From positions 186,001-250,000 of the forward strand of contig NZ_JAEINH010000001.1 in the NCBI RefSeq assembly GCF_016342785.1: 64,000 bases of DNA, read 5' to 3'. Origin of the DNA: Sanguibacter suaedae (GTDB lineage Bacteria; Actinomycetota; Actinomycetes; Actinomycetales; Cellulomonadaceae). The position numbers and the translations under genes were made by a program. The notes under the pieces were generated by a model. It worked only from the letters and a program-made list of their open reading frames with translations. It searched no databases and was not told the origin of the DNA. How positions within the stretch are numbered: the stretch's first letter is position 1; each line of letters starts with the position of its first letter. Below are positions 8,858 through 17,797 of the stretch, one piece after another.

Positions 8858-10141
8858 GTGCCGACCGACCAGCCCGACGTCCCCCGAAGCCCTTCGGAGG
8901 GCTCGCCCGAACCCGTGACCCGCGCCTCCCGCAACCCCTACCGGGCGATCCTCACCATCCCCGGCGCGGCGCGCTTCTCGTCGGCCGGGGCCCTGGCCCG
9001 CCTGCCCATGTCGATGGTGGGCATCGGCATCGTCCTCATGCTCCAGCAGATCTACGGGTCGTACGCGCTCGGGGGTCGCGTGAGCGCCGCGTACATCGTG
9101 GCCCAGGCGATCTGCTCGCCGCAGATCGCACGCCTCGTGGACCGCCAGGGGCAGCGGCGCGTCATGCTCCCCCTGTTCGTCGGGACGTGCGTGTCGCTCG
9201 TGGCGCTCATCCTCTGCGCCCAGCTCCGCGCGCCCGAGATCCTCCTCTACGTGTTCGCCGTGACCACCGGCGCCACCATCGGGTCCGTCGGGTCGATGGT
9301 CCGCGCCCGGTGGTCGTACCTCGTCACCGACCCTCGGACCCTGCACACCGCCTACTCGTTCGAGGCGGCCGTCGACGAGCTGTGCTTCGTGGTGGGCCCC
9401 ATGCTCGCCACCATCCTCGCGACATCCGTGACCCCCGTCGCCGGTCTCGTCGTGCCGCTCGTCGCCGTGGCCGTCGGCGGGTTCGCGTTCGTGTCGCTGC
9501 GCGCCACCGAACCCCCGCCCTCCGTGCCCGTCCCCGGCGAGAAGCGCCCCTCCGTGCTCCTCAACCTCGGGATGCTCGCCGTCATCGCCGTGTTCGTCGG
9601 CATGGGCACCGTCTTCGGGGCCACGGACGTCGCGACCATCGCCTTCGCGGAGGAGGCCGGGCACGAGGCGCTCGCCGGCGTCATCCTCGGCGTCTTCGCC
9701 ACCGGGTCGCTCATCTCCGGGCTGCTGTACGGAGCCAAGCACTGGCTCTCACCCCTGTGGTTGCGGTTCGTCCTCGGCATGGTGCTGCTCGCCGTCGGGG
9801 TGTCCCTGTTCTTCTTCGTGACGTCACTGCCCGTCCTCGCCGTCGTCATGTTCGTCACCGGGTTCGCCATCGCGCCCACCCTCATCAACGGCAACAACCT
9901 CGTCCAGGTCCTCGTCCCACCGTCACAGCTCACCGAGGGCCTCACCTGGGTGGGCACCGCCCTCGGCGTCGGCGTCTCCGTCGGCACGTCCGTGGGCGGC
10001 GCCCGCATCGACGCCGCCGGCGCCCACGGCGGCTTCGAGGTCGTCGTCCTCGCCGCGGCGTTCTCCGTGGTCGTCACCCTCGCCGCCGCGGGCACCCTCC
10101 GCCGCAGGACCGCCGCGGCGCCGACGTCGGAAGCCGTCTGA
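8858..10141 (+). CDS. MFS transporter
   Basis: A 427-residue major-facilitator protein with about 12 predicted membrane spans. The cytoplasmic loop ARLVDRQGQRRVMLP between spans 2 and 3 matches the MFS motif A (G-x-x-x-D-R-x-G-R-R) in a degenerate form. The N-terminal 30 residues are polar and cytosolic. The GTG at 8858 is preferred over the in-frame ATG at 8810 because GACACT lies 7 bases upstream, a spacing repeated across this window for leaderless genes. The substrate is not evident; drug or small-metabolite export is the usual role. Confidence 0.85.
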   Translation: MPTDQPDVPRSPSEGSPEPVTRASRNPYRAILTIPGAARFSSAGALARLPMSMVGIGIVLMLQQIYGSYALGGRVSAAYIVAQAICSPQIARLVDRQGQRRVMLPLFVGTCVSLVALILCAQLRAPEILLYVFAVTTGATIGSVGSMVRARWSYLVTDPRTLHTAYSFEAAVDELCFVVGPMLATILATSVTPVAGLVVPLVAVAVGGFAFVSLRATEPPPSVPVPGEKRPSVLLNLGMLAVIAVFVGMGTVFGATDVATIAFAEEAGHEALAGVILGVFATGSLISGLLYGAKHWLSPLWLRFVLGMVLLAVGVSLFFFVTSLPVLAVVMFVTGFAIAPTLINGNNLVQVLVPPSQLTEGLTWVGTALGVGVSVGTSVGGARIDAAGAHGGFEVVVLAAAFSVVVTLAAAGTLRRRTAAAPTSEAV

Positions 10142-10297
10142 TCCTGGGTGCTGCTCCTCTGAGCCCACCCACCCCCGGACCACCGGTAGCCCTCCGGACG
10201 CGGCGACCCCACCGGGTGCCGCAGCGCTGGGCGCGCGCCCGGCAAGGAACCGGCGCACGATGGGACGGTCCCCCTCGTCACCGGTGAAAGGACCTCC

Positions 10298-12067
10298 GTG
10301 GCCAAGAACACCCGCACCCAGACCGTCGCCGACCAGCTCGTCGCGCAGGTGGTCGCCGCCGGTGCCACCCGCATCTACGGGATCGTCGGCGACAGCCTCA
10401 ACCCCGTCGTCGACGCCGTGCGGCGCGCCGCCGACGACGGCGTCGACATCTCCTGGGTGCACGTCCGCCACGAGGAGGCCGCCGCGTTCGCCGCCGCCGC
10501 CGAGGCCGAGCTCACCGGGAACCTCGCCGTCTGCGCCGGGTCCTGCGGGCCCGGGAACCTCCACCTCATCAACGGCCTCTACGACGCCAACCGCTCCAAG
10601 GTGCCGGTCCTCGCCATCGCCAGCCACATCCCCAGCAAGCAGATCGGCACCCAGTTCTTCCAGGAGACCCACCCCGACCGCCTCTTCACCGAGTGCTCCG
10701 TGTACTCGGAGATGATCTCCTCCCCCGACCAGGCGCCCCGGGTCATCGCCTCCGCCATCCACCACGCCTACGGCAGCCCCGGCGTCTCCGTCCTCACCCT
10801 CCCCGGCGACGTCGCCGACATGGACGCACCCGCCCCCGTCGCCCAGGTCACCACACGCCCCGCCCGCCCCCGCGTCGTGCCCGACGCCCAGTCCGTCCAG
10901 GACCTCGCCGACGCCATCAACGCCGCCAAGAAGGTCACGATCTTCGCCGGCGTCGGCGTCCGCGGCGCACGCGAGGACGTCCTCGCGCTCGCTGACAAGA
11001 TCGCCGCGCCCGTCGGGCACTCGCTGCGCGGCAAGGAGTGGATCCAGTACGACAACCCCTTCGACGTCGGCATGTCCGGGCTCCTCGGGTACGGGTCCTG
11101 CTACGACGCCACGCAGGAGGCCGACCTCCTCGTCCTCCTCGGCACCGACTTCCCGTACGACCAGTTCCTCCCGGAGGACGTCCGCACCGCCCAGGTGGAC
11201 ATCGAACCCACCCACCTGGGCCGACGCACCCGCCTCGACGTCGCCGTCGTGGGCGACGTCGGCGAGACCGTGCGCGCCCTCCTGCCCCTCGTCGAACCCG
11301 CGAGGTCGCGGAAGTTCCTCGACTCCATGCGCAAGGCCCACCTCAAGTCCATGAACGGGGTGGTCGGCGCGTACAAGGGCCGCTCCGCCGAGACCCTCAC
11401 CCCCATCCACCCCGAGTACGCCGCGGACCTCCTCGACCAGGAGGCCGCCGACGACACGGTCTTCACCGTCGACACCGGCATGTGCAACGTGTGGGCCGCC
11501 CGGTACATCAACCCCAACGGGCGCCGACGCGTCATCGGGTCGTTCATCCACGGGTCCATGGCCAACGCCGTCCCCCACGCCATCGGCGCCGCGTTCTCCA
11601 ACCCCGGCAGGGAGGTCGTCGCCATCGCCGGCGACGGCGGCCTGTCGATGCTCCTCGGCGAGCTCGTCACCATCAAGCACTACGACCTCCCCGTGAAGAT
11701 CGTCCTCTTCGACAACGCGACCCTCGGCATGGTGCGCCTCGAGATGCTCGTCGAGGGCCTCCCGTCCTTCGGGACGGACTCCCCGTCCGTCGACTACGCG
11801 GCCGTCGCTCGCGCCCTCGGCATCCACGCCGTGCGCATCGAGGAACCCGGAGACGTCCGCGCCGCGCTCCGTGAGGCCCTCGACCGCCCCGGCCCGGCGC
11901 TCGTCGACATCGTCACCGACCCCCACGCCCTGTCCATCCCACCCACCATCACCGCCGGGCAGGTCCGCGGGTTCGCGACAGCCATGAGCAAGGAGGTCCT
12001 CGGCGGCGGCGTCGGCGAGGTCGTGTCCATGGCCCGCTCCAACCTGCGCAACGTCCCCCGCCCCTGA
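10298..12067 (+). CDS. poxB: pyruvate oxidase/dehydrogenase (quinone)
   Basis: A 589-residue thiamine-diphosphate enzyme that oxidises pyruvate to acetate and passes electrons, via FAD, to membrane quinone. Visible are the N-terminal TPP-binding domain (IYGIVGDSLNPVVD, then WVHVRHEEAAAFAA with the catalytic Glu), the CAGSCGPGNLHLINGLYDA stretch typical of PoxB, a central FAD domain, and the C-terminal AIAGDGGLSMLLGEL with the Mg/TPP GDG motif. Length and order match E. coli PoxB. A GAAAGGA ribosome site precedes the GTG start by 5-6 bases. Monocistronic, followed by a strong hairpin. Confidence 0.93.
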   Translation: MAKNTRTQTVADQLVAQVVAAGATRIYGIVGDSLNPVVDAVRRAADDGVDISWVHVRHEEAAAFAAAAEAELTGNLAVCAGSCGPGNLHLINGLYDANRSKVPVLAIASHIPSKQIGTQFFQETHPDRLFTECSVYSEMISSPDQAPRVIASAIHHAYGSPGVSVLTLPGDVADMDAPAPVAQVTTRPARPRVVPDAQSVQDLADAINAAKKVTIFAGVGVRGAREDVLALADKIAAPVGHSLRGKEWIQYDNPFDVGMSGLLGYGSCYDATQEADLLVLLGTDFPYDQFLPEDVRTAQVDIEPTHLGRRTRLDVAVVGDVGETVRALLPLVEPARSRKFLDSMRKAHLKSMNGVVGAYKGRSAETLTPIHPEYAADLLDQEAADDTVFTVDTGMCNVWAARYINPNGRRRVIGSFIHGSMANAVPHAIGAAFSNPGREVVAIAGDGGLSMLLGELVTIKHYDLPVKIVLFDNATLGMVRLEMLVEGLPSFGTDSPSVDYAAVARALGIHAVRIEEPGDVRAALREALDRPGPALVDIVTDPHALSIPPTITAGQVRGFATAMSKEVLGGGVGEVVSMARSNLRNVPRP

Positions 12068-12080
12068 CCCGCTCCTCCCA

Positions 12081-12112
12081 CGCGGACCCGCCCGACGCCG
12101 GGCGGGTCCGCG
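12081..12112 (+). terminator. hairpin terminator after poxB
   Basis: A perfect 14-bp stem (CGCGGACCCGCCCG and its complement) with a 4-base ACGC loop, starting 14 bases after the poxB stop. There is no T-run, as is common in high-GC actinobacteria. Confidence 0.7.
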
Positions 12113-12172
12113 TCGTCGCGTCACGGGGAGGACTGCCCATCATGGTCACACCGCAGAAGCCCCCTTCTCAGA

Positions 12173-12178
12173 TACAGT
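12173..12178 (+). promoter_or_regulatory. -10 hexamer upstream of nfeD
   Basis: TACAGT, about 44 bases before the nfeD ATG, in a locally AT-richer patch. The gene also has a GAGGGGA ribosome site, so this transcript would have a normal leader. Confidence 0.4.
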
Positions 12179-12221
12179 TCAGGCAAAGACCTGGTGCACG
12201 CTCAGAGGGGACCACGACCGC

Positions 12222-12695
12222 ATGCTGACCTTCATCGTCATCGGGGTGGTGGGCCTGCTCCTCGTCGCAGGCTCGCTCGTCCTCGGGGACTTCATCGACG
12301 TGGGCGACGGCGCCCTGTCCGGGACGTCCCTCGGCGTCGGGGCCATGGTCTTCGGGTCCGTCGGTGCCATCGTCCTCAGCAACGACCTGCCCATGTGGGG
12401 TGCGTACGTCGGATCCGCCGTCGTGGCGCTCCTCGTCGTCGTCGTCGTCCAGCTGTTCGTCAAGCGCCTCCGCGACACCGAGGACGGCCAGCCCGTGTCC
12501 CTCGTGGGCGCGCACGGCGTCGTCACCTCCGACATCACCGGTGGCCGCGGCGAGGTGTCGCTCGACACCGAGCTCGAGCGCAGGCTCGCCTGGGCCGACA
12601 CCCCCATCCCGCAGGGCACGCGCGTCGTGGTCCTCGAGCAGTCCGGCGGTCGCGTGCGCGTCGAACCCACGACGCCCCCCGCCACCACGGCATAG
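12222..12695 (+). CDS. NfeD-like membrane protein
   Basis: A 157-residue protein with an N-terminal span, a mobile middle of two further hydrophobic segments (GVGAMVFGSVGAIVLS and AYVGSAVVALLVVVVVQLF) and a C-terminal soluble domain of about 75 residues (VSLVGAHGVVTSDI ... GTRVVVLEQSGGRVRVEP) that fits the NfeD OB-fold. NfeD proteins are partners of SPFH/flotillin proteins, and the next gene is a flotillin, so the pair likely forms one membrane microdomain unit. Start ATG follows a GAGGGGA site. Confidence 0.85.
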   Translation: MLTFIVIGVVGLLLVAGSLVLGDFIDVGDGALSGTSLGVGAMVFGSVGAIVLSNDLPMWGAYVGSAVVALLVVVVVQLFVKRLRDTEDGQPVSLVGAHGVVTSDITGGRGEVSLDTELERRLAWADTPIPQGTRVVVLEQSGGRVRVEPTTPPATTA

Positions 12696-12746
12696 ACCTA
12701 CAGCCCACCCCACCGGAAGGAGTTGCCCCACCCGGGGCAGTCACCC

Positions 12747-14216
12747 ATGCCAGACAACACCGTCACAGTCATAGCCGTCGTCGTACTCGGCATCGCGTTC
12801 TTCGCGGTCATCGCGTTCATCGGCAAGCGCATCCGGCGCGTCCCCCCGAACGAGGCCCTCGTCATCGTCGGACGCGGCGCAGGCCGGGCCGCCGCCACCC
12901 AGGGCGGCCAGCGCGTCGTCGTCGGTGGGCGCGTGTTCGTCTGGCCCATCCTCCAGCAGGGCTTCGCGATCTCCCTCGAGCAGCGCCAGATCGGCATCAC
13001 CGTCGAGGGCGTCGACAAGAACCGCATCAAGATCGCCATCAAGGCGTCCATCAACTTCAAGGTGCGCGGCGACGAGGAAGGCGTGCGCAGGGCCGCGCAG
13101 CGCTTCCTGTCCCAGCAGGGCACCCTCACCGAGATCATCAAGGAGTCCCTCGAGGGCTCGCTGCGCTCCATCGTCGGCGACATGACCATCGAGCAGATCA
13201 TCTCCGACCGCAAGGGCCTCTCCGACCGCGTCGTCGACTCCACCAAGCTCGACCTCGCCGAGCAGGGCCTCCAGGTCGACCTCCTCAACATCTCCGACAT
13301 CTCGACCCCCGGGTCGGACTACCTGGGCAACCTCGGCCGTGCCGAGAACGCCCGCGCCCGTCAGGTCGCCGAGGTCTCCGAGGCCGAGGCGCAGCGCGCC
13401 TCCGAGTTCGCCGTCATCGAGGCGCAGGAGCAGGTCGCCGAGCGTCGCAAGGCCCTCGACCTCAAGCAGGCCACCATCAAGGCGCAGACCGACCGCGCCA
13501 ACGCCGAGGCCGAGGCCGCCGGGCAGCTCGCCCGCGCCGAGCAGGACCGTCTCGTGGCCGCCCAGCAGCGCGAGGCCCTCGCCGAGCAGGCCAAGGTCAC
13601 CGAGGAAGAGCTCGACATCTCCATCCGCAAGCCCGCCGAGGCCGACGCGTACGCGTCCGTGCAGCGGGCCACCGCCGAGCGTGACGCCGCGAACGCCGCC
13701 ACCGAGGCCGACGCCTTCAAGCGCACCACCATCGCCGGCGCCAACAAGACGGCAGCCATCCAGGACGCCGAGGCCGCCGCCGAGGCCGTCCGTCGTGCCG
13801 GTGAGGCCGAGCGTGACCGCCAGGTCGCCCTCGCCGTCGGTATCCGCGCCGAGGGTGAGGCCCGCGCGGCCGCGACCGAGGCCGAGGGACGCGCCGAGGC
13901 AGCAGCGCTCGACGCCAAGGCCGAGGCGCTCAAGAAGTACGGCGAGGCCGCACTCGTCCAGGAGCTCATCGAGCGCCTCCCGGAGATCGTCCGCGCGGCC
14001 GCAGAGCCCATCGCCAGCATCCAGGGCATGACCATCGTGTCCACCGACGGCGCGTCCGCGGTCACCAAGAACGTCGCGTCCGTGCTCAGCGAGGGCCAGG
14101 GCGTCATCAAGGAGCTCACCGGGGTGGACCTCAACCAGCTCCTGTCCCACCTGACGTCCGGCACCACCACGACCGCCGGCAGCGCGACCGGCACCGCCGG
14201 TCGGACCGACGCCTGA
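12747..14216 (+). CDS. flotillin / SPFH-domain membrane scaffold
   Basis: A 489-residue protein: one N-terminal span (VIAVVVLGIAFFAVIAFIG), an SPFH domain (about residues 30-190, with PPNEALVIVGRGAG and the VDLLNISDI end), then a long Ala/Glu-rich coiled coil (about 190-400) with repeated EA dipeptides, and a C-terminal segment containing RLPEIVRAAAEPIASIQGMTIVS, the typical flotillin tail. It should oligomerise on the inner face of the membrane with NfeD. Start choice is uncertain: the GGAAGGAG site directly abuts a TTG at 12723 and is 25 bases from this ATG; the ATG is preferred by family N-terminus. Confidence 0.9.
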   Translation: MPDNTVTVIAVVVLGIAFFAVIAFIGKRIRRVPPNEALVIVGRGAGRAAATQGGQRVVVGGRVFVWPILQQGFAISLEQRQIGITVEGVDKNRIKIAIKASINFKVRGDEEGVRRAAQRFLSQQGTLTEIIKESLEGSLRSIVGDMTIEQIISDRKGLSDRVVDSTKLDLAEQGLQVDLLNISDISTPGSDYLGNLGRAENARARQVAEVSEAEAQRASEFAVIEAQEQVAERRKALDLKQATIKAQTDRANAEAEAAGQLARAEQDRLVAAQQREALAEQAKVTEEELDISIRKPAEADAYASVQRATAERDAANAATEADAFKRTTIAGANKTAAIQDAEAAAEAVRRAGEAERDRQVALAVGIRAEGEARAAATEAEGRAEAAALDAKAEALKKYGEAALVQELIERLPEIVRAAAEPIASIQGMTIVSTDGASAVTKNVASVLSEGQGVIKELTGVDLNQLLSHLTSGTTTTAGSATGTAGRTDA

Positions 14217-14235
14217 CCACGGGGAGCCCGACCGC

Positions 14236-14769
14236 GTGACCGACCCCGCACCCGCAGTCCCGGAGCCGCAGCACCTCGTCGTCATGGGGGTGAGCGGCTC
14301 CGGGAAGTCGACCGTGGGCGCGCTCCTCGCCGAGCGCCTCGGGTGGACCTTCACGGACGCCGACGACCTCCACCCGGAGGCCAACGTCACGAAGATGCGC
14401 GCCGGGACGCCCCTCGACGACGACGACCGCGCCCCCTGGCTGGTCGCCGTGCGCGACGCCATGAGCGTCCGTGCGGCGGCCGGCCGGTGCGGCGTCGTCG
14501 CCTGCTCGGCCCTCCGGCGCACCTACCGGGACGTCCTCGCCGGCGCCGAGGGCCGGGTGCGGTTCGTGCACCTCGACGTCACCGGCGAGGTCGTCGCCTC
14601 CCGCGTCGAGGCCCGCGAGGACCACTTCATGCCCTCCACCCTCGTCGCGTCCCAGCTGGACGCCCTCGAGCTCCTCGCCGTCAACGAGGACGGTCTCGTC
14701 GTGCCCGTCCTCGGGGACGCCGACGAGGTCGCCGAGCGCATCGTCGAGCACCTCGGCCTGCGCCCCTGA
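14236..14769 (+). CDS. gntK: gluconokinase
   Basis: A 177-residue P-loop kinase phosphorylating D-gluconate to 6-phosphogluconate. It shows the Walker A GVSGSGKSTVG, the gluconate-binding DADDLHPEANVTKMRAG signature, the PWLVAVRD helix, the SALRRTYRD segment, and DHFMPSTLVASQLDALE near the end, all characteristic of the GntK family and of normal length. GTG start, 19 bases after the flotillin stop, with GGGGAG about 12 bases upstream. It may be co-transcribed with the flotillin, with no obvious functional link. Confidence 0.93.
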   Translation: MTDPAPAVPEPQHLVVMGVSGSGKSTVGALLAERLGWTFTDADDLHPEANVTKMRAGTPLDDDDRAPWLVAVRDAMSVRAAAGRCGVVACSALRRTYRDVLAGAEGRVRFVHLDVTGEVVASRVEAREDHFMPSTLVASQLDALELLAVNEDGLVVPVLGDADEVAERIVEHLGLRP

Positions 14770-14817
14770 ACCCGCCCGCCGGCACGGCTGCCCTGGTAGC
14801 GGGTCCGCCCTCGGACC

Positions 14818-15771
14818 TCAGGACAGGACGGGCTCCAGGCGCTCCACGGCGCGCGTGACCAGCGCCTCCCCCGACGCCCCGTGCGGCGCGAGGGCATAGC
14901 CCAGCCGCACCGACACCGGCGTCTCGCCCGGGCGCAGCACACCCTCGTGGACGAGGGCCCGCACCGCGGACTGCCCCGCGCCCCCCAGGCGGTCGGCAAC
15001 CCCCCGCACCTGCTCCAGGGCGTCGTCCAGGGACACCGCCGCCACCGGGGCGAACACCCCGAACTGCGTCCCGCCGAGCCGCCCCACCGCGGACCGAGGC
15101 ACGAACTCCTCCCGCAGACGCCGGGCCACCGCCGCCAGCACCGTGTCGCCCGCGAGGAACCCGTGGCTGCCGTTCACCGCGGCCACCCCGTCGACCGTCG
15201 CGACGAACACGGCCACGAAGTCGTCCTGCTCCGACGCCGCCCGGGTGTGCACGTCGAGCGCACCCAGCCACGCGTGCCGGTCACGGATGCCCGTGAGGGC
15301 ATCGTGGTCGGTGCGCGCCACGAGCTCGCCGGACAACGAGTGGATGAGCGACGCCACGTTCACCGCACCCCACACCTGGGACCGCACCACGAGGTCGTCG
15401 TACCGGCGGCGACGTGGGCGCGCCATCGCCACCCGCAGCGCGTCGGACACCGACCACCACGGGTCCACGAACGTGGGGCTCCAGTCGGTGAGCTCGCTCA
15501 CCGGCTTGCGGTACAGCAGCGCCCGGCCGTACCCGAGCTCCCCGGACATCGCCGCGAAGCACCGGTCACGGGTGACCAGACCCACCCGGTGCGCGTCGGC
15601 CACGTCACGCACCCCGATGCACTCGACGCTGTCGGACCGGAAGATCTCCTCGAGGGCGCGGCAGCTCAGGGTGGAGTCCACGACCTCCACGGGATGAGCG
15701 ACGTCGGCGACCACTGGGGCGCGACGCGCGACCGGCTGATCGACGTGCTGAGCAGGGCGGGAAGAGTTCAT
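14818..15771 (-). CDS. GGDEF-like protein with degenerate active site
   Basis: A 317-residue protein. Residues ~25-145 resemble a two-CBS-type or sensor module seen before GGDEF domains (IGVRDVADAHRVGLVTRDRCF, with SDALRVAMARP). Residues ~170-317 look like a diguanylate cyclase fold: DHDALTGIRDRHAWLGAL at its start and RLGGTQFGVF where the catalytic GGDEF loop belongs, so the signature reads GGTQF and the catalytic Asp/Glu pair is lost. It is unlikely to make c-di-GMP; a binding or regulatory role is more plausible. GACGAT lies 6 bases before the ATG, suggesting a leaderless mRNA. Confidence 0.75.
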   Translation of the reverse strand: MNSSRPAQHVDQPVARRAPVVADVAHPVEVVDSTLSCRALEEIFRSDSVECIGVRDVADAHRVGLVTRDRCFAAMSGELGYGRALLYRKPVSELTDWSPTFVDPWWSVSDALRVAMARPRRRRYDDLVVRSQVWGAVNVASLIHSLSGELVARTDHDALTGIRDRHAWLGALDVHTRAASEQDDFVAVFVATVDGVAAVNGSHGFLAGDTVLAAVARRLREEFVPRSAVGRLGGTQFGVFAPVAAVSLDDALEQVRGVADRLGGAGQSAVRALVHEGVLRPGETPVSVRLGYALAPHGASGEALVTRAVERLEPVLS

Positions 15772-15893
15772 GCACGCATCGTCGCGGGCGGATCGGCGGA
15801 CTTCACCGACAGTTCACCGTGGGCGCCGAGAATTCATCGAGCACCAGGGTGAAGCGCCCCGGACCAGGAGTGTGTCCCTGGTCACGTGCGCGC

Positions 15894-15899
15894 TAGGTT
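15894..15899 (+). promoter_or_regulatory. -10 hexamer, leaderless divIVA-like gene
   Basis: TAGGTT, 7 bases before the ATG at 15907, with no Shine-Dalgarno between. This spacing is what favours the ATG over an in-frame GTG at 15886. Confidence 0.6.
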
Positions 15900-15906
15900 G
15901 TCCTCC

Positions 15907-16620
15907 ATGCTCAGCGCCCAGGACGTCCTCACCAAGCAGTTCTCCCCCACCCACCTGCGGCAAGGCTACGAGGTGGACGCCGTCGACGAGTTCCTCGACC
16001 GGGTGGTCGAGGTCCTCCGTGAGTACGAGTCCGGGTCCGGCGAACCGCCGTCACTCGTGGTCGCCGACGTGCGCAGCACCCAGTTCGCGGTGACGAAGTT
16101 CCGCGAGGGCTACGCCATGGAGGAGGTCGACGCGTTCCTCGACGAGGTGGAACGCACCCTCTCCGACCACGAGCGCGCCCAGCGTGCGCGGGGCTCCGCC
16201 CGTGCACCCGGCACGCGGTTCGCGGACAGCACCCCCCGGGAGCCGGAGCGCACGCCGGAGCACGTGCCCGAACCCGCGTGGTCCCCCGACGTCGCACGGT
16301 CCTTCCTGCCCGAGCCCTCCTCAGCGCCCGCACCCGCTCCCGCTCCGTCGTACGCGGCGCCGCCGGAGCCGGAGCGTCCCGCCGGGCCCGCGCCGCGGCG
16401 TGCCGCCCCGCCGAGCCTCGTCCCCGGGTCCGGGTCCGCGCCCAGGTCGGCGGACCAGGCGGTGGACCTCACGGAGCTCGTGAGCAGCCTCCAGCGGGCG
16501 CGCCTGCTCTCAGGGGCCGACGGGTCGTCGACGCCCGTCGTGCGCACGCCCGACGGTCAGCGCCACGTCGTGCGGTCCGTGAGCACGCACGACGGCCAGG
16601 TGGTCATCACCGTCAGCTGA
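15907..16620 (+). CDS. DivIVA-domain protein with two tandem DivIVA motifs
   Basis: A 237-residue protein. Two copies of the DivIVA N-terminal signature appear: QFSPTHLRQGYEVDAVDEFL (residues ~12-31) and a second QFAVTKFREGYAMEEVDAFL (~61-80), each followed by a short helix. The middle (~95-190) is Pro/Ala/Glu-rich and probably disordered, and the last 35 residues form a small conserved-looking beta segment (RTPDGQRHVVRSVSTHDGQVVITVS). The long coiled coil of Wag31-type DivIVA is missing, so this is a short paralogue and not the polar growth scaffold itself. Its stop overlaps the end of the convergent VIT1 gene. Confidence 0.85.
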   Translation: MLSAQDVLTKQFSPTHLRQGYEVDAVDEFLDRVVEVLREYESGSGEPPSLVVADVRSTQFAVTKFREGYAMEEVDAFLDEVERTLSDHERAQRARGSARAPGTRFADSTPREPERTPEHVPEPAWSPDVARSFLPEPSSAPAPAPAPSYAAPPEPERPAGPAPRRAAPPSLVPGSGSAPRSADQAVDLTELVSSLQRARLLSGADGSSTPVVRTPDGQRHVVRSVSTHDGQVVITVS

Positions 16621-17716
16621 CGGTCGCCCCGAACAGCAGGCCCAGCACGTAGGTGACGCCGGCGGCGCCCAGCCCGATGAGCAGCTGGCGCCCGGCACGG
16701 CGCACGGGCGACGCCCCGGAGAGCACGCCGACGGTGGCGCCGGTGGCGCACAGCGCCAGGCCCACCAGGACGCACCCGAGCACCAGGGCTGCCGGGCCCT
16801 CGAGCCCGAAGAGGTAAGGAAGGACGGGGACGAGGGCGCCGGACGCGAAGAAGCAGAAGCTCGACGCCGCCGCGCCCCAGGCGCTGCCCACCGCCTCGCG
16901 CTCGGCCGCGGCACCCTGCGGCGCGATGACCGTGCGCGCCGTGTACGTGGCGAGCACCCGGTCGGCGTGCTCGCGGGCGGCCTCCGCCGACTGGCCGCGG
17001 GCCCGGTACACCAGGGCCAGCTCGTTGGCGTCGACGTCCAGGTGCGGCAGGGCGGCCGCGGCCTCCGGGCTGGGGTCCGACGCCTCGAGGAGCTCGCGCT
17101 GCGACCGCACGGACACGTACTCCCCGGCTCCCATGGACAGCGCCCCCGCGAGGAGTCCCGCGAGGCCGGTGAGGAAGACCGTGGAGCTGGCGACGCCTGT
17201 GGCACCGATGCCGAGGATCAGCGCGAGGTTGGACACGAGACCGTCGTTGGCCCCGAACACGGCGGCGCGGAACGTCCCGGAGATGCGCGTCCTGCCGCGG
17301 GTCGCGAGGCCGCGGACGACCTCCCCGTGGATGCGTTCGTCGGCGGCCATCGCTGGTGTGGCGTCGACGTCGACGTCGTACGTGGAGCGCGACTCGGCCT
17401 GCTGGGCGAGCGCGAGGACGAAGACGCCGCCGAGGCGGCGGGCGAGGAGACCCAGGACGCGGGTGCGCCAGTGGCCCTTGAGGGGGCGTCCGGCGCGGTC
17501 GCCGAGGAGCTCGAGCCAGTGGGCCTCGTGGCGTCCCTCGGCCTCGGCGAGGGCGAGGAGGATCTCCCTCTCCTCACCGTCGCGGCGTCGGGCGAGGTCG
17601 CGGTACACGGACGCCTCGGCGCGCTCGTCGGCGAGGTTGCGACGCCACCGCCGGACCTCCCTGCGGGTGGGCACGCGAGCGGGGCCGGCGGCGTCGGGGT
17701 GGGGGCCTGTGGTCAC
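16613..17716 (-). CDS. ferritin-like/VIT1 iron(-manganese) transporter
   Basis: A 367-residue membrane protein. Residues ~20-130 form a helical rubrerythrin/ferritin-like domain (ADERAEASVYRDLARRRDGEE ... LAEAEGRHEAHWLELLGD) with the spaced Glu and Glu-x-x-His residues expected of a di-iron site. Residues ~150-367 match the VIT1/CCC1 fold (FGANDGLVSNLALILGIG; GALSMGAGEYVSVRSQRE). This two-part design is that of MbfA/Er-VIT1 iron exporters. Cations moved are presumably Fe2+ and/or Mn2+. GTG start with GACACT 6 bases upstream. The 3' end overlaps the DivIVA-domain gene by 8 bases. Confidence 0.85.
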   Translation of the reverse strand: MTTGPHPDAAGPARVPTRREVRRWRRNLADERAEASVYRDLARRRDGEEREILLALAEAEGRHEAHWLELLGDRAGRPLKGHWRTRVLGLLARRLGGVFVLALAQQAESRSTYDVDVDATPAMAADERIHGEVVRGLATRGRTRISGTFRAAVFGANDGLVSNLALILGIGATGVASSTVFLTGLAGLLAGALSMGAGEYVSVRSQRELLEASDPSPEAAAALPHLDVDANELALVYRARGQSAEAAREHADRVLATYTARTVIAPQGAAAEREAVGSAWGAAASSFCFFASGALVPVLPYLFGLEGPAALVLGCVLVGLALCATGATVGVLSGASPVRRAGRQLLIGLGAAGVTYVLGLLFGATVS

Positions 17717-17797
17717 GGCACCAGTGTCCCAAGGTGGCGGCGGGACGGAGTTCGGTCACCCGTGCCGACCGACGAGGGGCCGCCGCACGTCCTGTTG

